Positions 9,997 through 18,523 of a stretch of 64,000 nucleotides of DNA are shown in pieces. The stretch spans positions 372,001 to 436,000 of the forward strand of contig NZ_JUGF01000002.1 of the NCBI RefSeq assembly GCF_000799165.1, written 5' to 3'. This DNA comes from Methylotenera versatilis 7. Lineage in GTDB: Bacteria; Pseudomonadota; Gammaproteobacteria; Burkholderiales; Methylophilaceae. The stretch's first letter is position 1. Each line of letters starts with the position of its first letter. Both the position numbers and the translations under genes were made by a program. The notes beneath the pieces were generated by a model that saw only the letters and a program-made list of their open reading frames with translations, had not been told where the DNA came from and searched no databases.

Positions 9997-10872
9997 TTAA
10001 GCGACTGCAAGCTTATTCGCTGCAGGTTTAAATAAGTCTGTTTTTTGCAATTCTTTTGCTGCCACAGCTTTACCAAGAAAATCGCCCTGTAACAATGTTG
10101 CACCACTTTCTACTGCAATATTTAACTGTGATTGCGTTTCAACACCAGTAATCACGGCATGCGCACCCAGTGCTTTTATGCCATCAATCAGACTTGGCAA
10201 CACCTTATACAAATTATCATTAGTCTCTGCTTGCTGAATTAAGCTGGCATCAAACTTAACAAAATCTGGCGCCAGTTTCCATAAACGATCAATATGCGAA
10301 TGCGCGTTGCCAAAATGATCGATGGCAATGCGATAGCCTCGATCACGATAATTATTAATTGCCTCGATCAATTGCTTATCTTGGGTCACCAAGCCTTCAT
10401 CAATCTGAATCACTACTCGTTCAGTTGGCACGGAATTGGCATGCAGGATACGCTCAAATACTTTTCCGTGCGCATTCACTGAAATTAAAAGATTGGGATG
10501 TACCGCCAAAAACAACAAGCCGTTTTCGGCATAAATCTGTCTAAAATTCAGCACATGCAAAGCGCGGCTTACACGATCAAACTGCACCAGTTTTCCAGAT
10601 TGCTCGGCATAGCTGTATGCAAAATCTGATGTGCTGGGCAATTCCCCACCAAGTGATGGCTTCAACAGTGCTTCATGCCCAAACAAGTCTCCCGCTACGC
10701 GGTCATAAATTGGCTGAAAGGCACTGTTCAATTGTACGCCCAAGAATGTACTATTGAATTCACCTGTCGTTTGTTCAGCCAAACCATACTCATCTAAATC
10801 TAAAAATAATGATTCTTTCAGTTGTAACCTAAGCTGCTCTACATGTGCAGCAGCGATTTTTATTTCTGCCAT
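9997..10872 (-). CDS. Degenerate EAL-domain protein within the sulfate transport operon
   Basis: This 291-residue protein is almost entirely one EAL domain, the fold of c-di-GMP phosphodiesterases, with no receiver, PAS, GGDEF or membrane segment. The EAL signature is present (GHEALLKPS). Several catalytic positions are changed: the usual DDFG reads IDHFG, the usual Asn in the FINLSP-like strand is missing (LAVHPNLL), and the AEGVE motif reads ITGVE, losing its first Glu. The Lys (VKFDASL) and the terminal QG (LLQGDFLG) remain. I infer little or no phosphodiesterase activity; it may bind c-di-GMP or a protein partner instead. It lies between sbp and cysT on the same strand with gaps of 55 and 89 bases, so it is very likely co-expressed with sulfate uptake. 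Confidence 0.85.
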   Translation of the reverse strand: MAEIKIAAAHVEQLRLQLKESLFLDLDEYGLAEQTTGEFNSTFLGVQLNSAFQPIYDRVAGDLFGHEALLKPSLGGELPSTSDFAYSYAEQSGKLVQFDRVSRALHVLNFRQIYAENGLLFLAVHPNLLISVNAHGKVFERILHANSVPTERVVIQIDEGLVTQDKQLIEAINNYRDRGYRIAIDHFGNAHSHIDRLWKLAPDFVKFDASLIQQAETNDNLYKVLPSLIDGIKALGAHAVITGVETQSQLNIAVESGATLLQGDFLGKAVAAKELQKTDLFKPAANKLAVA

Positions 10873-10927
10873 TTGTATATTCCTATCTTGCTTTTAATCT
10901 ACCACTTATTCGTCCTGCTAATGGGCA

Positions 10928-11938
10928 TTATCTGGCGTAAATCGCATCAAAAGTACCGCCATCCGCAAAGTGCGTTTTCTGCGCTTTTGTCCAGCCACCA
11001 AATACATCATCTACGCTGAATAAATCAATCGGCTTAAAATCTGCCTTATGTTTTGCCAGCACAGAAGCCAGACTTGGCCTTATGTAATGCTTGGCAGCAA
11101 TTTCTTGCCCTTCTTCAGAGTAATGAAAATCGGCATAAGCCTGCGCAACTGTGCGAGTTTTGTGCTTATCTACATATTTATCGACCACTGCGATTGGATT
11201 TTCAGCCAAAATACTGGTTGTCGGATAAACCACATCAAACTTATTGCCCAACTCCTTATTAATTAAATTCACTTCATTTTCAAACGTCAGCAATACATCA
11301 CCAATGTCACGCTGTGCAAAAGTGGTCGTTGCGCCACGGCCGCCCGTATCTAAAACTGGCACGTTTTTAAATAATTTGCCCACAAAATCTTTTGCCTGTG
11401 CTTCTGTACCTCCTTTTTTAAGCACATAACCCCAAGCCGCCAGATAACTGTATTTACCATTACCTGAAGTTTTAGGATTAGGAATCACAACTGCAGTACC
11501 AGGTTTAACCAAATCATCCCAATCTTTAATTTGTTTTGGATTGCCTTGGCGCACCAGAAACACGATGGTTGAAGAAGTGGGTGAACTGCCATGCGGCAAA
11601 CGTTTTTGCCAATCTTTTGGAATTAATTTAGCGCGATCATACAAAACATCAATGTCTGGTGCTTGATTCATACTAATAATATCGGCTTCAAGACCATCCG
11701 CAACTGAACGTGCCTGCTTGCTAGACCCACCATGCGATTGATTAATCGTCACGGTTTCGCCAGTTTTTTGTTTCCAGAACTTAGCAAAAGCGGGATTTAA
11801 GTCTTTATAAAATTCACGCGTTACATCGTAAGAAACATTCAGCAAACTGCTGTCTGCCAGCGCAGATGTTGATAAAAGCACGCTTGCTGAAATCAATGCG
11901 CCGATTAAACCTTGTTTAAATACCGCTTTTTTAAACAT
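10928..11938 (-). CDS. sbp: Periplasmic sulfate-binding protein (copy 1)
   Basis: This 336-residue protein starts with a Sec signal peptide (positive MFKKAVFKQG, hydrophobic core, cleavage near SALA-DSS). The mature part follows the Sbp/CysP family: [20 protein letters not shown], the sulfate-site region TINQSHGGSSKQARSVADGL, and NPKTSGNGKYSYLAAW. It captures sulfate in the periplasm for CysTWA and is the first gene of the operon. A second Sbp of the same length is encoded at 17.4-18.4 kb; the two share the same architecture but clearly differ in sequence. The promoter must lie in the 427-base divergent gap toward cysE. Confidence 0.95.
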   Translation of the reverse strand: MFKKAVFKQGLIGALISASVLLSTSALADSSLLNVSYDVTREFYKDLNPAFAKFWKQKTGETVTINQSHGGSSKQARSVADGLEADIISMNQAPDIDVLYDRAKLIPKDWQKRLPHGSSPTSSTIVFLVRQGNPKQIKDWDDLVKPGTAVVIPNPKTSGNGKYSYLAAWGYVLKKGGTEAQAKDFVGKLFKNVPVLDTGGRGATTTFAQRDIGDVLLTFENEVNLINKELGNKFDVVYPTTSILAENPIAVVDKYVDKHKTRTVAQAYADFHYSEEGQEIAAKHYIRPSLASVLAKHKADFKPIDLFSVDDVFGGWTKAQKTHFADGGTFDAIYAR

Positions 11939-12365
11939 ATAAAATACCTTTGCTAAGTAAATTTGAATACACGCACTTTACCCAACGCTTTAAATAATGT
12001 AAAAGAATAATAAATACTATATTTATAATTAAATGTTATATTAAAAATGTACGCCAATTAAGCATTAAATGGCTTGCAGCGAATCTTTTATGTGGTGTAT
12101 ATTTGGTACATTCTTAATGAAAAGAAGCATAAAGATTATAGGCCAAGTAAATACCCTGCAGCTTTAAAGCTGTAAAAATTTAGAGTGTTAGCGTGTGCTG
12201 ACCGGACAACCGGAAGCCAGCGAGTCGAATAGACCGCTGGCTTTTTTGTTTTTTAACGAAAGATGAGGTTAACGCGGCAAATTATTTTGATAATTAACGC
12301 GCTATCAATTAACCAGCTATAAATTAAATTTGTAAAAATTTAAACACCTTAACAATTAAGCACTT
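11939..12365. promoter_or_regulatory. Divergent promoter region between sbp and the cysE-encapsulin operon
   Basis: This 427-base gap has no convincing gene. It must hold the promoters of two divergent sulfur operons. The half next to sbp is extremely AT-rich (runs such as ataataaatactatatttat), as is common for LysR-type activator-controlled promoters, but I cannot assign a CysB site by eye. The half next to cysE contains a terminator-like hairpin, listed separately. A 16-codon reading from an ATG at about 12118 ends just before that hairpin; it has no ribosome binding site I trust. Confidence 0.6.
12198..12252 (+). terminator. Leader hairpins with T-run upstream of cysE (possible attenuator)
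   Basis: A small hairpin CCGG-ACAA-CCGG is followed directly by a perfect 8-bp stem, AGCCAGCG at 12215-12222 with CGCTGGCT at 12235-12242. The loop contains a further GTC/GAC pairing. The second stem runs straight into CTTTTTTGTTTTTT. This is the form of an intrinsic terminator on the plus strand. No plus-strand gene lies upstream, because sbp runs the other way, and the serine acetyltransferase gene begins about 115 bases downstream. It is therefore more likely a conditional terminator or the end of a short RNA than a normal gene-end terminator. Confidence 0.7.
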
Positions 12366-13394
12366 ATGAAAAACAACTCAGATAAATATCAAGCAGATAA
12401 ATCTGCATCTGCAAGCAACGATTTGGGCATCGGCGAAATTGTTGCGGCGCTCCGCGATTTAAGACTATCCTCGCTTGAACATAGAAAAAGACGCGATAAA
12501 CCGCCTAAATTGCCATCACGCAAATCACTTCAAGCTATTGTGGAAGGATTAGGCGCAGCGTTGTTTCCGAATCGCTTAGGCCTGCCTGATTTAAAAGACG
12601 AAAGTCTGGATTATTTTGTCGGCCATACATTAGATGTAGTTTTACGCGACTTAGTAACGCAGGTCATACTCGAGTTAAATTTTGCGGCAGACACACTCAA
12701 CGAATTAGAAACAAACATTAAAAAACCTGAAAAATTAACCTCTAAAACTCCCATAGAAATTGTTCGTGAGTTCGCTAAAAAACTGCCATCTATCCGCCTA
12801 TTGCTGGATACCGATATTAAAGCGGCATTTGAAGGCGACCCAGCCGCTAGAAGCATAGACGAGGTATTGGTGTGCTATCCGGGCATATTGGCGATTATGC
12901 ATTACCGCCTCGCCAACGTATTGCATCAATTAGGGCTACCACTGATTGCCCGCATGATTTCTGAAATTGCGCATTCAGAAACCGGCATTGATATTCACCC
13001 AGGTGCGCAAATTGATGAAAGTTTCTTTATCGACCATGGAACTGGTGTAGTGATTGGCGAAACGACGATTATCGGCAAGCACGTGCGTATTTATCAGGCA
13101 GTGACGCTTGGCGCAAAAAGATTCCCAACTGATGAAGATGGTAATTTATTAAAAGGCCATGCGCGCCACCCGATTGTAGAGAATGATGTAGTGATTTATG
13201 CCGGAGCCACAGTTTTAGGGCGCATCACAATTGGTCAAGGCTCATCTATTGGCGGTAACGTATGGCTCACTCGTAGCGTGCCAGCCAACAGCAACATTAC
13301 ACAAGCACAAATGCTGGCTAGTCCATTAACGGCCCCTGCCACATCAAATAAAAGCAATTCAATTAACACACAAGAAACTTCACAAACGCATTAG
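12366..13394 (+). CDS. cysE: Serine O-acetyltransferase (SrpH/EpsC-type), sulfur operon
   Basis: This enzyme makes O-acetylserine from serine and acetyl-CoA, the acceptor for sulfide in cysteine synthesis. The 342-residue protein is longer than plain CysE: a polar N-terminal extension and a helical domain occupy about 1-190. The left-handed beta-helix hexapeptide domain follows, seen in IDIHPGAQIDESFFIDHGTG, VVIGETTIIGKHVRIYQAVT and VLGRITIGQGSSIGGNVW. The active-site HGTGVVIGE and IHPGA motifs are intact. It lies 22 bases before the encapsulin gene. A serine acetyltransferase (SrpH) beside an SrpI-type shell gene is the known arrangement of sulfur-regulated family 2A encapsulin loci. Confidence 0.93.
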   Translation: MKNNSDKYQADKSASASNDLGIGEIVAALRDLRLSSLEHRKRRDKPPKLPSRKSLQAIVEGLGAALFPNRLGLPDLKDESLDYFVGHTLDVVLRDLVTQVILELNFAADTLNELETNIKKPEKLTSKTPIEIVREFAKKLPSIRLLLDTDIKAAFEGDPAARSIDEVLVCYPGILAIMHYRLANVLHQLGLPLIARMISEIAHSETGIDIHPGAQIDESFFIDHGTGVVIGETTIIGKHVRIYQAVTLGAKRFPTDEDGNLLKGHARHPIVENDVVIYAGATVLGRITIGQGSSIGGNVWLTRSVPANSNITQAQMLASPLTAPATSNKSNSINTQETSQTH

Positions 13395-13416
13395 CCCATA
13401 TTACTAGGAGATTTAA

Positions 13417-14331
13417 ATGGCAGAACAACATATTCAAACCGCATTAGGCGACGTAGCAGCACGGACGCTTGCCAATGCAACCAAAACGGTGCCGATGCTC
13501 AGTACCATTTCACCGCGTTGGTTAGTACATTTATTACAATGGGTACCAGTCGAAGCAGGTATTTATCGTGTCAATCAAGCCAAAGATCCAAACGCGATCG
13601 AAGTGGATTGCTCTGCTAAAGACGAACGTGAACTACCTGCGACATTTGTGGATTATGAAGAGTGGGGTCGTGAATATGTATTGAACGCGGTTAATACAGT
13701 CGTTGATGTGCATACCCGCGTTTCTGATCTTTACAGCAGTCCGCATAATCAAATTAAAGAACAATTACGTTTAACCATTGAAACGGTTAAAGAGCGCCAA
13801 GAAAGCGAATTAATCAATAACGCCGAATACGGATTGCTGAATAACGTTGCTGCTTCACAACGCGTAAAGTCTCGCACTGGCGCGCCAACACCAGATGATT
13901 TTGATGAATTGTTATCGAAAGTATGGAAAGAACCAGCATTCTTTTTAGCTCATCCTCAAGCGATTGCTGCTTTTGGACGCGAATGCACGCGTCGTGGCGT
14001 ACCACCACCAACCGTTTCTTTATTTGGCTCACAATTTATCACTTGGCGCGGCGTGCCGATTATCCCTTGCGATAAACTTAAAGTAACAAAAGGTAAAACG
14101 AACATCCTGTTGTTACGCACAGGCGAAAGTCGTCAAGGCGTGGTTGGTTTATATCAACCAAACTTGCCCGGCCAACAAACGATGGGCTTGTCAGTACGTT
14201 TCATGGGCATTAACCATAAAGCTATCGCATCCTATTTGGTTTCACTTTATTGCTCACTAGCCGTATTAACGAATGATGCGATTGCTGTGCTTGAGAATGT
14301 CGATGTAGGCAACTACTATGACTACAAATAG
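13417..14331 (+). CDS. srpI: Family 2A encapsulin nanocompartment shell protein (SrpI-like)
   Basis: This 304-residue protein matches the HK97-fold family 2A encapsulins typified by SrpI. Visible features are the N-terminal arm (QTALGDVAARTLANATKT), the P-domain-like start STISPRWLVHLLQWVPVEAG, the central FVDYEEWGREYVLNAVNTVV, and the C-terminal KAIASYLVSLYCSLAVLTND followed by VLENVDVGNYYDYK. No cyclic-nucleotide-binding insertion is present, which separates family 2A from 2B. Such shells are closed icosahedral cages in the cytoplasm. A ribosome binding site (AGGAG) lies 6-7 bases before the ATG. The next gene, a cysteine desulfurase with a long N-terminal extension, is the expected cargo and overlaps it by 14 bases. 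Confidence 0.93.
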   Translation: MAEQHIQTALGDVAARTLANATKTVPMLSTISPRWLVHLLQWVPVEAGIYRVNQAKDPNAIEVDCSAKDERELPATFVDYEEWGREYVLNAVNTVVDVHTRVSDLYSSPHNQIKEQLRLTIETVKERQESELINNAEYGLLNNVAASQRVKSRTGAPTPDDFDELLSKVWKEPAFFLAHPQAIAAFGRECTRRGVPPPTVSLFGSQFITWRGVPIIPCDKLKVTKGKTNILLLRTGESRQGVVGLYQPNLPGQQTMGLSVRFMGINHKAIASYLVSLYCSLAVLTNDAIAVLENVDVGNYYDYK

Positions 14332-16180
14332 TGGCTTAGACTTATCTGTGGTGCATGATCTATCATCCTTTGAGCCTGAAGCTATTCTGGCCGCTTTACC
14401 TGGAGAACATCCGCGTATGGCAGCAGGCTTGGCAATAGGGCGTGGCGCAAGTCAAACTGGGCATCTGGATGTTGCAGAATTGTCTCGCATTGCGAGTGAG
14501 TTATATGCGGAGGGGTTTCCTGCCGGTGCGTTTGGTAATAGCTCAGAGAAAATCCCTTCTACCGCATCGTTATCTGATGCACGTGAGCCTATTGCATTAG
14601 GTCAGCCAGCATCTGTGGCTGATATTCAACTGCCGACTTTTGCCTCTGCCTTCACATCGGCACAAAGCAAAGACTTGGCTGATTTAAGCGCGATTCAATT
14701 GCAATATGTTCCGGGTTTTGAGAATCAATTAGAACTTGGCGAGTTGCTTGGCGGAGTAGAGATTCCACAACAGGCTCAGCTTAATAGCTTGTTCACGGAT
14801 ATTGGCACCAAATCCGCTGCGACAGATTTAAGCACAGCTAACTCAAGCTCTATCAATAAAGCAGCCCCCAGTAATGGCTATTATTTCTTACAAGATTTGC
14901 CGGCTTTTACACAAAATTCAAGCTTGCCGTTAGCACAATCGGCACACCCGCCGTTTGATGCTAATTTAGTACGCAAAGATTTTCCAATTTTGCGTGAGCT
15001 TGTCAATGGACGCCCGCTCATATGGTTTGATAACGCTGCGACCACGCAAAAGCCACAGGTGGTGATTGATAGGATTGCCTATTTTTACGCGCATGAGAAC
15101 TCGAATATTCATCGTGCCGCGCATGAGTTGGCGGCGCGTGCGACTGATGCTTACGAAGAAGCACGCGAAAGCGTACGCAGGTTCATTAATGCACCATCAG
15201 TGGATAACATCGTTTTTGTGCGTGGAACGACTGAAGCAATTAATCTGGTCGCTAAATCGTGGGGCAAAAAGTATCTAAGCGAAGGTGACGAAATTGTGAT
15301 TTCGCATCTTGAACACCACGCCAATATCGTGCCTTGGCAGCAGCTTTGCCAAGAAACGGGTGCCAAGTTAAAAGTTGCGCCTGTGGACAGTTCTGGCCAG
15401 ATATTGCTGGATGAATATCAAAGATTACTTACGCCAAAAGTAAAGCTGGTGTCATTTACTCAGGTTTCAAATGCGCTAGGCACAGTCACACCAGCAGCTG
15501 AGATGATACAAATGGCACATCGTGCAGGCGCTAAAGTATTATTGGACGGCGCGCAATCGGTATCGCATATGCGCACGGATGTGCAAGGCTTGGATGCAGA
15601 TTTCTTTGTGTTTTCAGGGCACAAGGTATTTGGCCCAACCGGTATTGGTGCGCTATATGCTAAAGCAGACGTGCTCAAGGATATGCCGGTTTGGCAAGGT
15701 GGCGGCAATATGATTCAGGATGTCTCCTTTGATAAAACTGTATATCACGAGGCACCAGCTAAGTTTGAAGCAGGCACTGGCAATATTGCTGATGCCGTAG
15801 GTTTAGGTGCTGCTCTGGAATATGTTGAGCGCATTGGCATTGATAACATTGCGCGTTATGAGCATGAGTTATTAGTCTATGCGACTGCGGCGCTTAACAA
15901 AGTGCCAGGCTTGCATTTAATTGGTACCGCGCAAGATAAAGCCAGTGTGCTGTCATTTACGCTTGATGGCTACAAGAGTGAAGAAGTTGGCTCAGCGCTG
16001 AATCAAGAAGGTATCGCCGTGCGTTCTGGTCATCATTGCGCACAGCCTATCCTACGTAGATTTGGCGTTGAAACGACTGTAAGACCTTCTCTGGCTTTCT
16101 ACAATACATACGCTGAAATTGATGTATTGGTGAATGCTTTGTTGCGCTTAAGCTCTCATAAAACTCCTCAAGGCTTATAG
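14318..16180 (+). CDS. SufS-type cysteine desulfurase with N-terminal encapsulin-loading extension
   Basis: This 620-residue PLP enzyme converts cysteine to alanine and persulfide sulfur. Residues from about 210 on are a group II (SufS/CsdA-like) desulfurase: VRKDFPILRELVNGRPLIW, the ISHLEHHANIVPWQQL histidine motif, the PLP lysine Lys436 in FVFSGHKVFGPTG, and the catalytic Cys574 in RSGHHCAQPILRRFG. The first ~205 residues are rich in Ser, Ala, Gln and Leu, with short motifs such as LPTFASAF, YYFLQDLPAFTQ and LPGEHPRMAAGLAIGRG. This looks disordered and fits the cargo-loading domain described for desulfurases packed in family 2A encapsulins. Its ATG lies inside the shell gene, 14 bases before that gene ends, so translation is probably coupled. 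I infer that it is packaged in the shell and stores or partitions sulfur. Confidence 0.93.
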   Translation: MTTNSGLDLSVVHDLSSFEPEAILAALPGEHPRMAAGLAIGRGASQTGHLDVAELSRIASELYAEGFPAGAFGNSSEKIPSTASLSDAREPIALGQPASVADIQLPTFASAFTSAQSKDLADLSAIQLQYVPGFENQLELGELLGGVEIPQQAQLNSLFTDIGTKSAATDLSTANSSSINKAAPSNGYYFLQDLPAFTQNSSLPLAQSAHPPFDANLVRKDFPILRELVNGRPLIWFDNAATTQKPQVVIDRIAYFYAHENSNIHRAAHELAARATDAYEEARESVRRFINAPSVDNIVFVRGTTEAINLVAKSWGKKYLSEGDEIVISHLEHHANIVPWQQLCQETGAKLKVAPVDSSGQILLDEYQRLLTPKVKLVSFTQVSNALGTVTPAAEMIQMAHRAGAKVLLDGAQSVSHMRTDVQGLDADFFVFSGHKVFGPTGIGALYAKADVLKDMPVWQGGGNMIQDVSFDKTVYHEAPAKFEAGTGNIADAVGLGAALEYVERIGIDNIARYEHELLVYATAALNKVPGLHLIGTAQDKASVLSFTLDGYKSEEVGSALNQEGIAVRSGHHCAQPILRRFGVETTVRPSLAFYNTYAEIDVLVNALLRLSSHKTPQGL

Positions 16181-16190
16181 TTTAAAGTCA

Positions 16191-16226
16191 AAAAAACCGG
16201 TTAACCTTGTTAAAGGGTTAACCGGA
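16191..16226 (-). terminator. Terminator after the peroxiredoxin gene
   Basis: The perfect inverted repeat CCGGTTAACC (16197-16206) / GGTTAACCGG (16216-16225) is followed on the minus strand by seven Ts. It lies 47 bases past the end of the peroxiredoxin gene and between two convergent genes. It could also slow transcripts leaving the desulfurase gene, but the T-run is on the minus strand. Confidence 0.85.
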
Positions 16227-16272
16227 ATGAGGAGAAGTCTTTATATGCCAGTTTTAAATAAACATAGCAGTT

Positions 16273-16962
16273 TTATTTGGTTGCGGCATCAACAGGCAAT
16301 GATTTCTTGCTGAAGTACCAATCCACGGTTTCATAACCTTCAGATGCACGCGACTCAGCGTCTTTTTGCGTAGCTGGTGCTGGTACAATAACCTTGTCAC
16401 CTTTTTGCCAGCCTTCTGGTGTAGCTACTTTATATTTATCCGCAACTTGCAATGCTTCAACCACGCGCAAAATCTCTTCAATAGAACGGCCAGTCGTTAA
16501 CGGATAGTAAACAAAAGCACGTATCAGCCCTTTGTCATCAATAATAAATACCGCACGTACTGTGGCAGTTTGCGACTCGCCTGGATGAATCAACCCAAAC
16601 TTGGCAGCAACATGGCCAGCTCTATCATCAATCACCGGGAATGGAATGCTGACGCCAAAGTTTTGCTTAATATTGGCAATCCAAGCCAAATGACTGAAAT
16701 TGCTGTCTTCAGAAATACCCAATAATTGCGTATTAAGTTGCGCAAAATCGTTCGCGTGTTTGGCAAAACCAATAAATTCGGTAGTACAAACTGGGGTGAA
16801 ATCTGCAGGATGTGCAAACAAAACCACCCATTGCTTACCAATGTAATTTGAAAGCTTGATTGGTCCTTGTGTTGAGTTCGCCTCAAAATCTGGCGCCTGC
16901 TCATTGATTCTTGGAATACGCGGTAATGATTCTGCTACGTTATTTACCGTTGCGTTGCTCAT
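16273..16962 (-). CDS. 1-Cys peroxiredoxin (Prx6/LsfA-like)
   Basis: This 229-residue thiol peroxidase reduces hydrogen peroxide and organic peroxides. The peroxidatic cysteine lies in HPADFTPVCTTEFIGFAK. No resolving cysteine is seen in the C-terminal half, so it is a 1-Cys enzyme of the Prx6 group, and the long C-terminal arm (YETVDWYFSKKSLP) fits that group. LsfA, a 1-Cys peroxiredoxin of Pseudomonas, is known to be induced on sulfate starvation. Here the gene ends a minus-strand run that includes a sulfate-binding protein, which supports the same role. It lies 29 bases after the DUF2325 gene. Confidence 0.93.
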   Translation of the reverse strand: MSNATVNNVAESLPRIPRINEQAPDFEANSTQGPIKLSNYIGKQWVVLFAHPADFTPVCTTEFIGFAKHANDFAQLNTQLLGISEDSNFSHLAWIANIKQNFGVSIPFPVIDDRAGHVAAKFGLIHPGESQTATVRAVFIIDDKGLIRAFVYYPLTTGRSIEEILRVVEALQVADKYKVATPEGWQKGDKVIVPAPATQKDAESRASEGYETVDWYFSKKSLPVDAATK

Positions 16963-16991
16963 GATTTGCCCTTACTAAAATTTAAACTGAA

Positions 16992-17330
16992 TTAGTGATA
17001 GTTCGCGGTACTTATTGTGCTGGATTCAATATTCAGCAATCTGTTGTGCAAAGCGGCAGAGCCGTTAGGCGTATAAATGACTTTAATGCCACGCTTCATC
17101 GCATTCTTTTTTACTTTATGGGTAATGGAGTGGCTAATCCAATTTGTGATGAGCACAATAAACTTTGTGTCATGCGGAATAATTTTATTGCTATCGCCAA
17201 CTTTACGGCCAGACCAATGATTGATTTCTGTAATACCGTGATTAGCTAATACTTGCCTGATGCCATCAATCTGGTCACCACCCACGATTAAGGCGGATTG
17301 CTTTAAATGTGAACTGTCTGCTGAACTCAT
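16992..17330 (-). CDS. DUF2325-family small protein
   Basis: This 112-residue soluble protein matches the DUF2325 pattern. It opens with SALIVGGDQIDGIRQVLANHG, continues with HWSGRKVGDSNKIIP and FIVLITNWISHSITHKVKKNA, and ends in a VIYTPNGSAALHNRLL segment. The fold is probably a small Rossmann-like alpha/beta unit. No enzymatic residues are known to me for this family. A GGAG site lies about 9 bases before the ATG. It sits between the second sulfate-binding protein (83 bases upstream) and the peroxiredoxin, so its role is probably tied to sulfur limitation or redox state, but this is inference from position only. Confidence 0.8.
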   Translation of the reverse strand: MSSADSSHLKQSALIVGGDQIDGIRQVLANHGITEINHWSGRKVGDSNKIIPHDTKFIVLITNWISHSITHKVKKNAMKRGIKVIYTPNGSAALHNRLLNIESSTISTANYH

Positions 17331-17413
17331 GATAAGAGTCTCCTTTAAGTATTGCAGAACCAGATTTTGTCTGGCTCTGCAGATTTAAAAACGAATAGCT
17401 AAATTACGACTTT

Positions 17414-18424
17414 CTATTTTTGGTAGACCTTGTCAAAAGTACCACCGTCAGAAAAGTGCTCTTTCTGTGCTTTTGCCCAACCACCAAACTCTGCATCGAT
17501 CGTTACCAAATTAATTTTTGGAAATTGGCTCTCATATTTCTTAGCTACGGATTCCAAAGTAGGGCGATAGTAGTTTTTAGCCGCAATTTCCTGGCCTTCT
17601 TCTGTGTATAGATAATCTAAATACGCCTTGGCGACTACTTCTGTGCCATGCTTTTTAGCAAATTTGTCCACAACAGTTACTGGCGGTTCAGCCAAAATTG
17701 ATAGCGACGGGATAACAATCTCAAACTTGCCTACGCCCAATTCTTTTTGGGCTAAGAATGCTTCATTTTCCCAAGCCAGCAATACATCGCCAATACCACG
17801 CTCAACGAATGTGGTGGTTGATCCACGTGCACCAGTATCTAACACCGGGACGTTTTTCAATAACTTGCCGACAAACTCTTTGGTTTTAGCCTCATCGTTG
17901 CCGTATTTTTTCTGTGCAAACGCCCAAGCTGCTAAGTAGTTCCAGCGAGCACCACCCGATGTTTTAGGGTTTGGTGTAATCACAGAAACACCTGGTTTAA
18001 CTAAATCATCCCAATCCTTAATACCTTTTGGATTACCTTTGCGTACCAGCAACACAATGGTCGAAGTGTAAGGCGAGCTATTGTGTGGCAAGCGTTTTTG
18101 CCAATCTTTAGGGATTAGCTTAGCTTTATCGTAAAGCTGATCCACATCGTAGCCAAGTGCCAGTGTCGCCACATCTGCATCCAAGCCGTCAATAATCGCA
18201 CGGGCTTGTTTGCCAGAACCGCCATGTGAAGCTTTGACCGTGACTTTATCGCCCGTTTTTTCTAACCAATATTTGCTGAATGCCGCATTAAAATCTTGGT
18301 AAAGCTCACGCGTCGGGTCATATGAAACGTTGAGTAAAGAGATGTCCTTTGCTGATGCCACGCCTGGTGCCGCGACACTGAATACAGTGGCTAGCAACGC
18401 GATGGTTAATAATGATTTCTTCAT
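17414..18424 (-). CDS. sbp: Periplasmic sulfate-binding protein (copy 2)
   Basis: This 336-residue protein has a signal peptide ([21 protein letters not shown], cleavage near ASA-KD) and the Sbp family motifs [40 protein letters not shown] and [16 protein letters not shown]. It differs at many positions from the copy at 10.9 kb, so it is an old paralogue and not a recent duplication. It has no cysTWA genes beside it and presumably feeds the one transporter encoded upstream. It may differ in affinity or substrate. It lies 99 bases after the porin gene. Confidence 0.94.
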   Translation of the reverse strand: MKKSLLTIALLATVFSVAAPGVASAKDISLLNVSYDPTRELYQDFNAAFSKYWLEKTGDKVTVKASHGGSGKQARAIIDGLDADVATLALGYDVDQLYDKAKLIPKDWQKRLPHNSSPYTSTIVLLVRKGNPKGIKDWDDLVKPGVSVITPNPKTSGGARWNYLAAWAFAQKKYGNDEAKTKEFVGKLLKNVPVLDTGARGSTTTFVERGIGDVLLAWENEAFLAQKELGVGKFEIVIPSLSILAEPPVTVVDKFAKKHGTEVVAKAYLDYLYTEEGQEIAAKNYYRPTLESVAKKYESQFPKINLVTIDAEFGGWAKAQKEHFSDGGTFDKVYQK

Positions 18425-18523
18425 GTTTAATCCTTAAAATAGTTGAATTTCGTTAAATTTTTTAATTTTTACTTAGTAGCAACAAATCATTTTCATGTCC
18501 TTCAAATTTCATTTCAAATTAAA

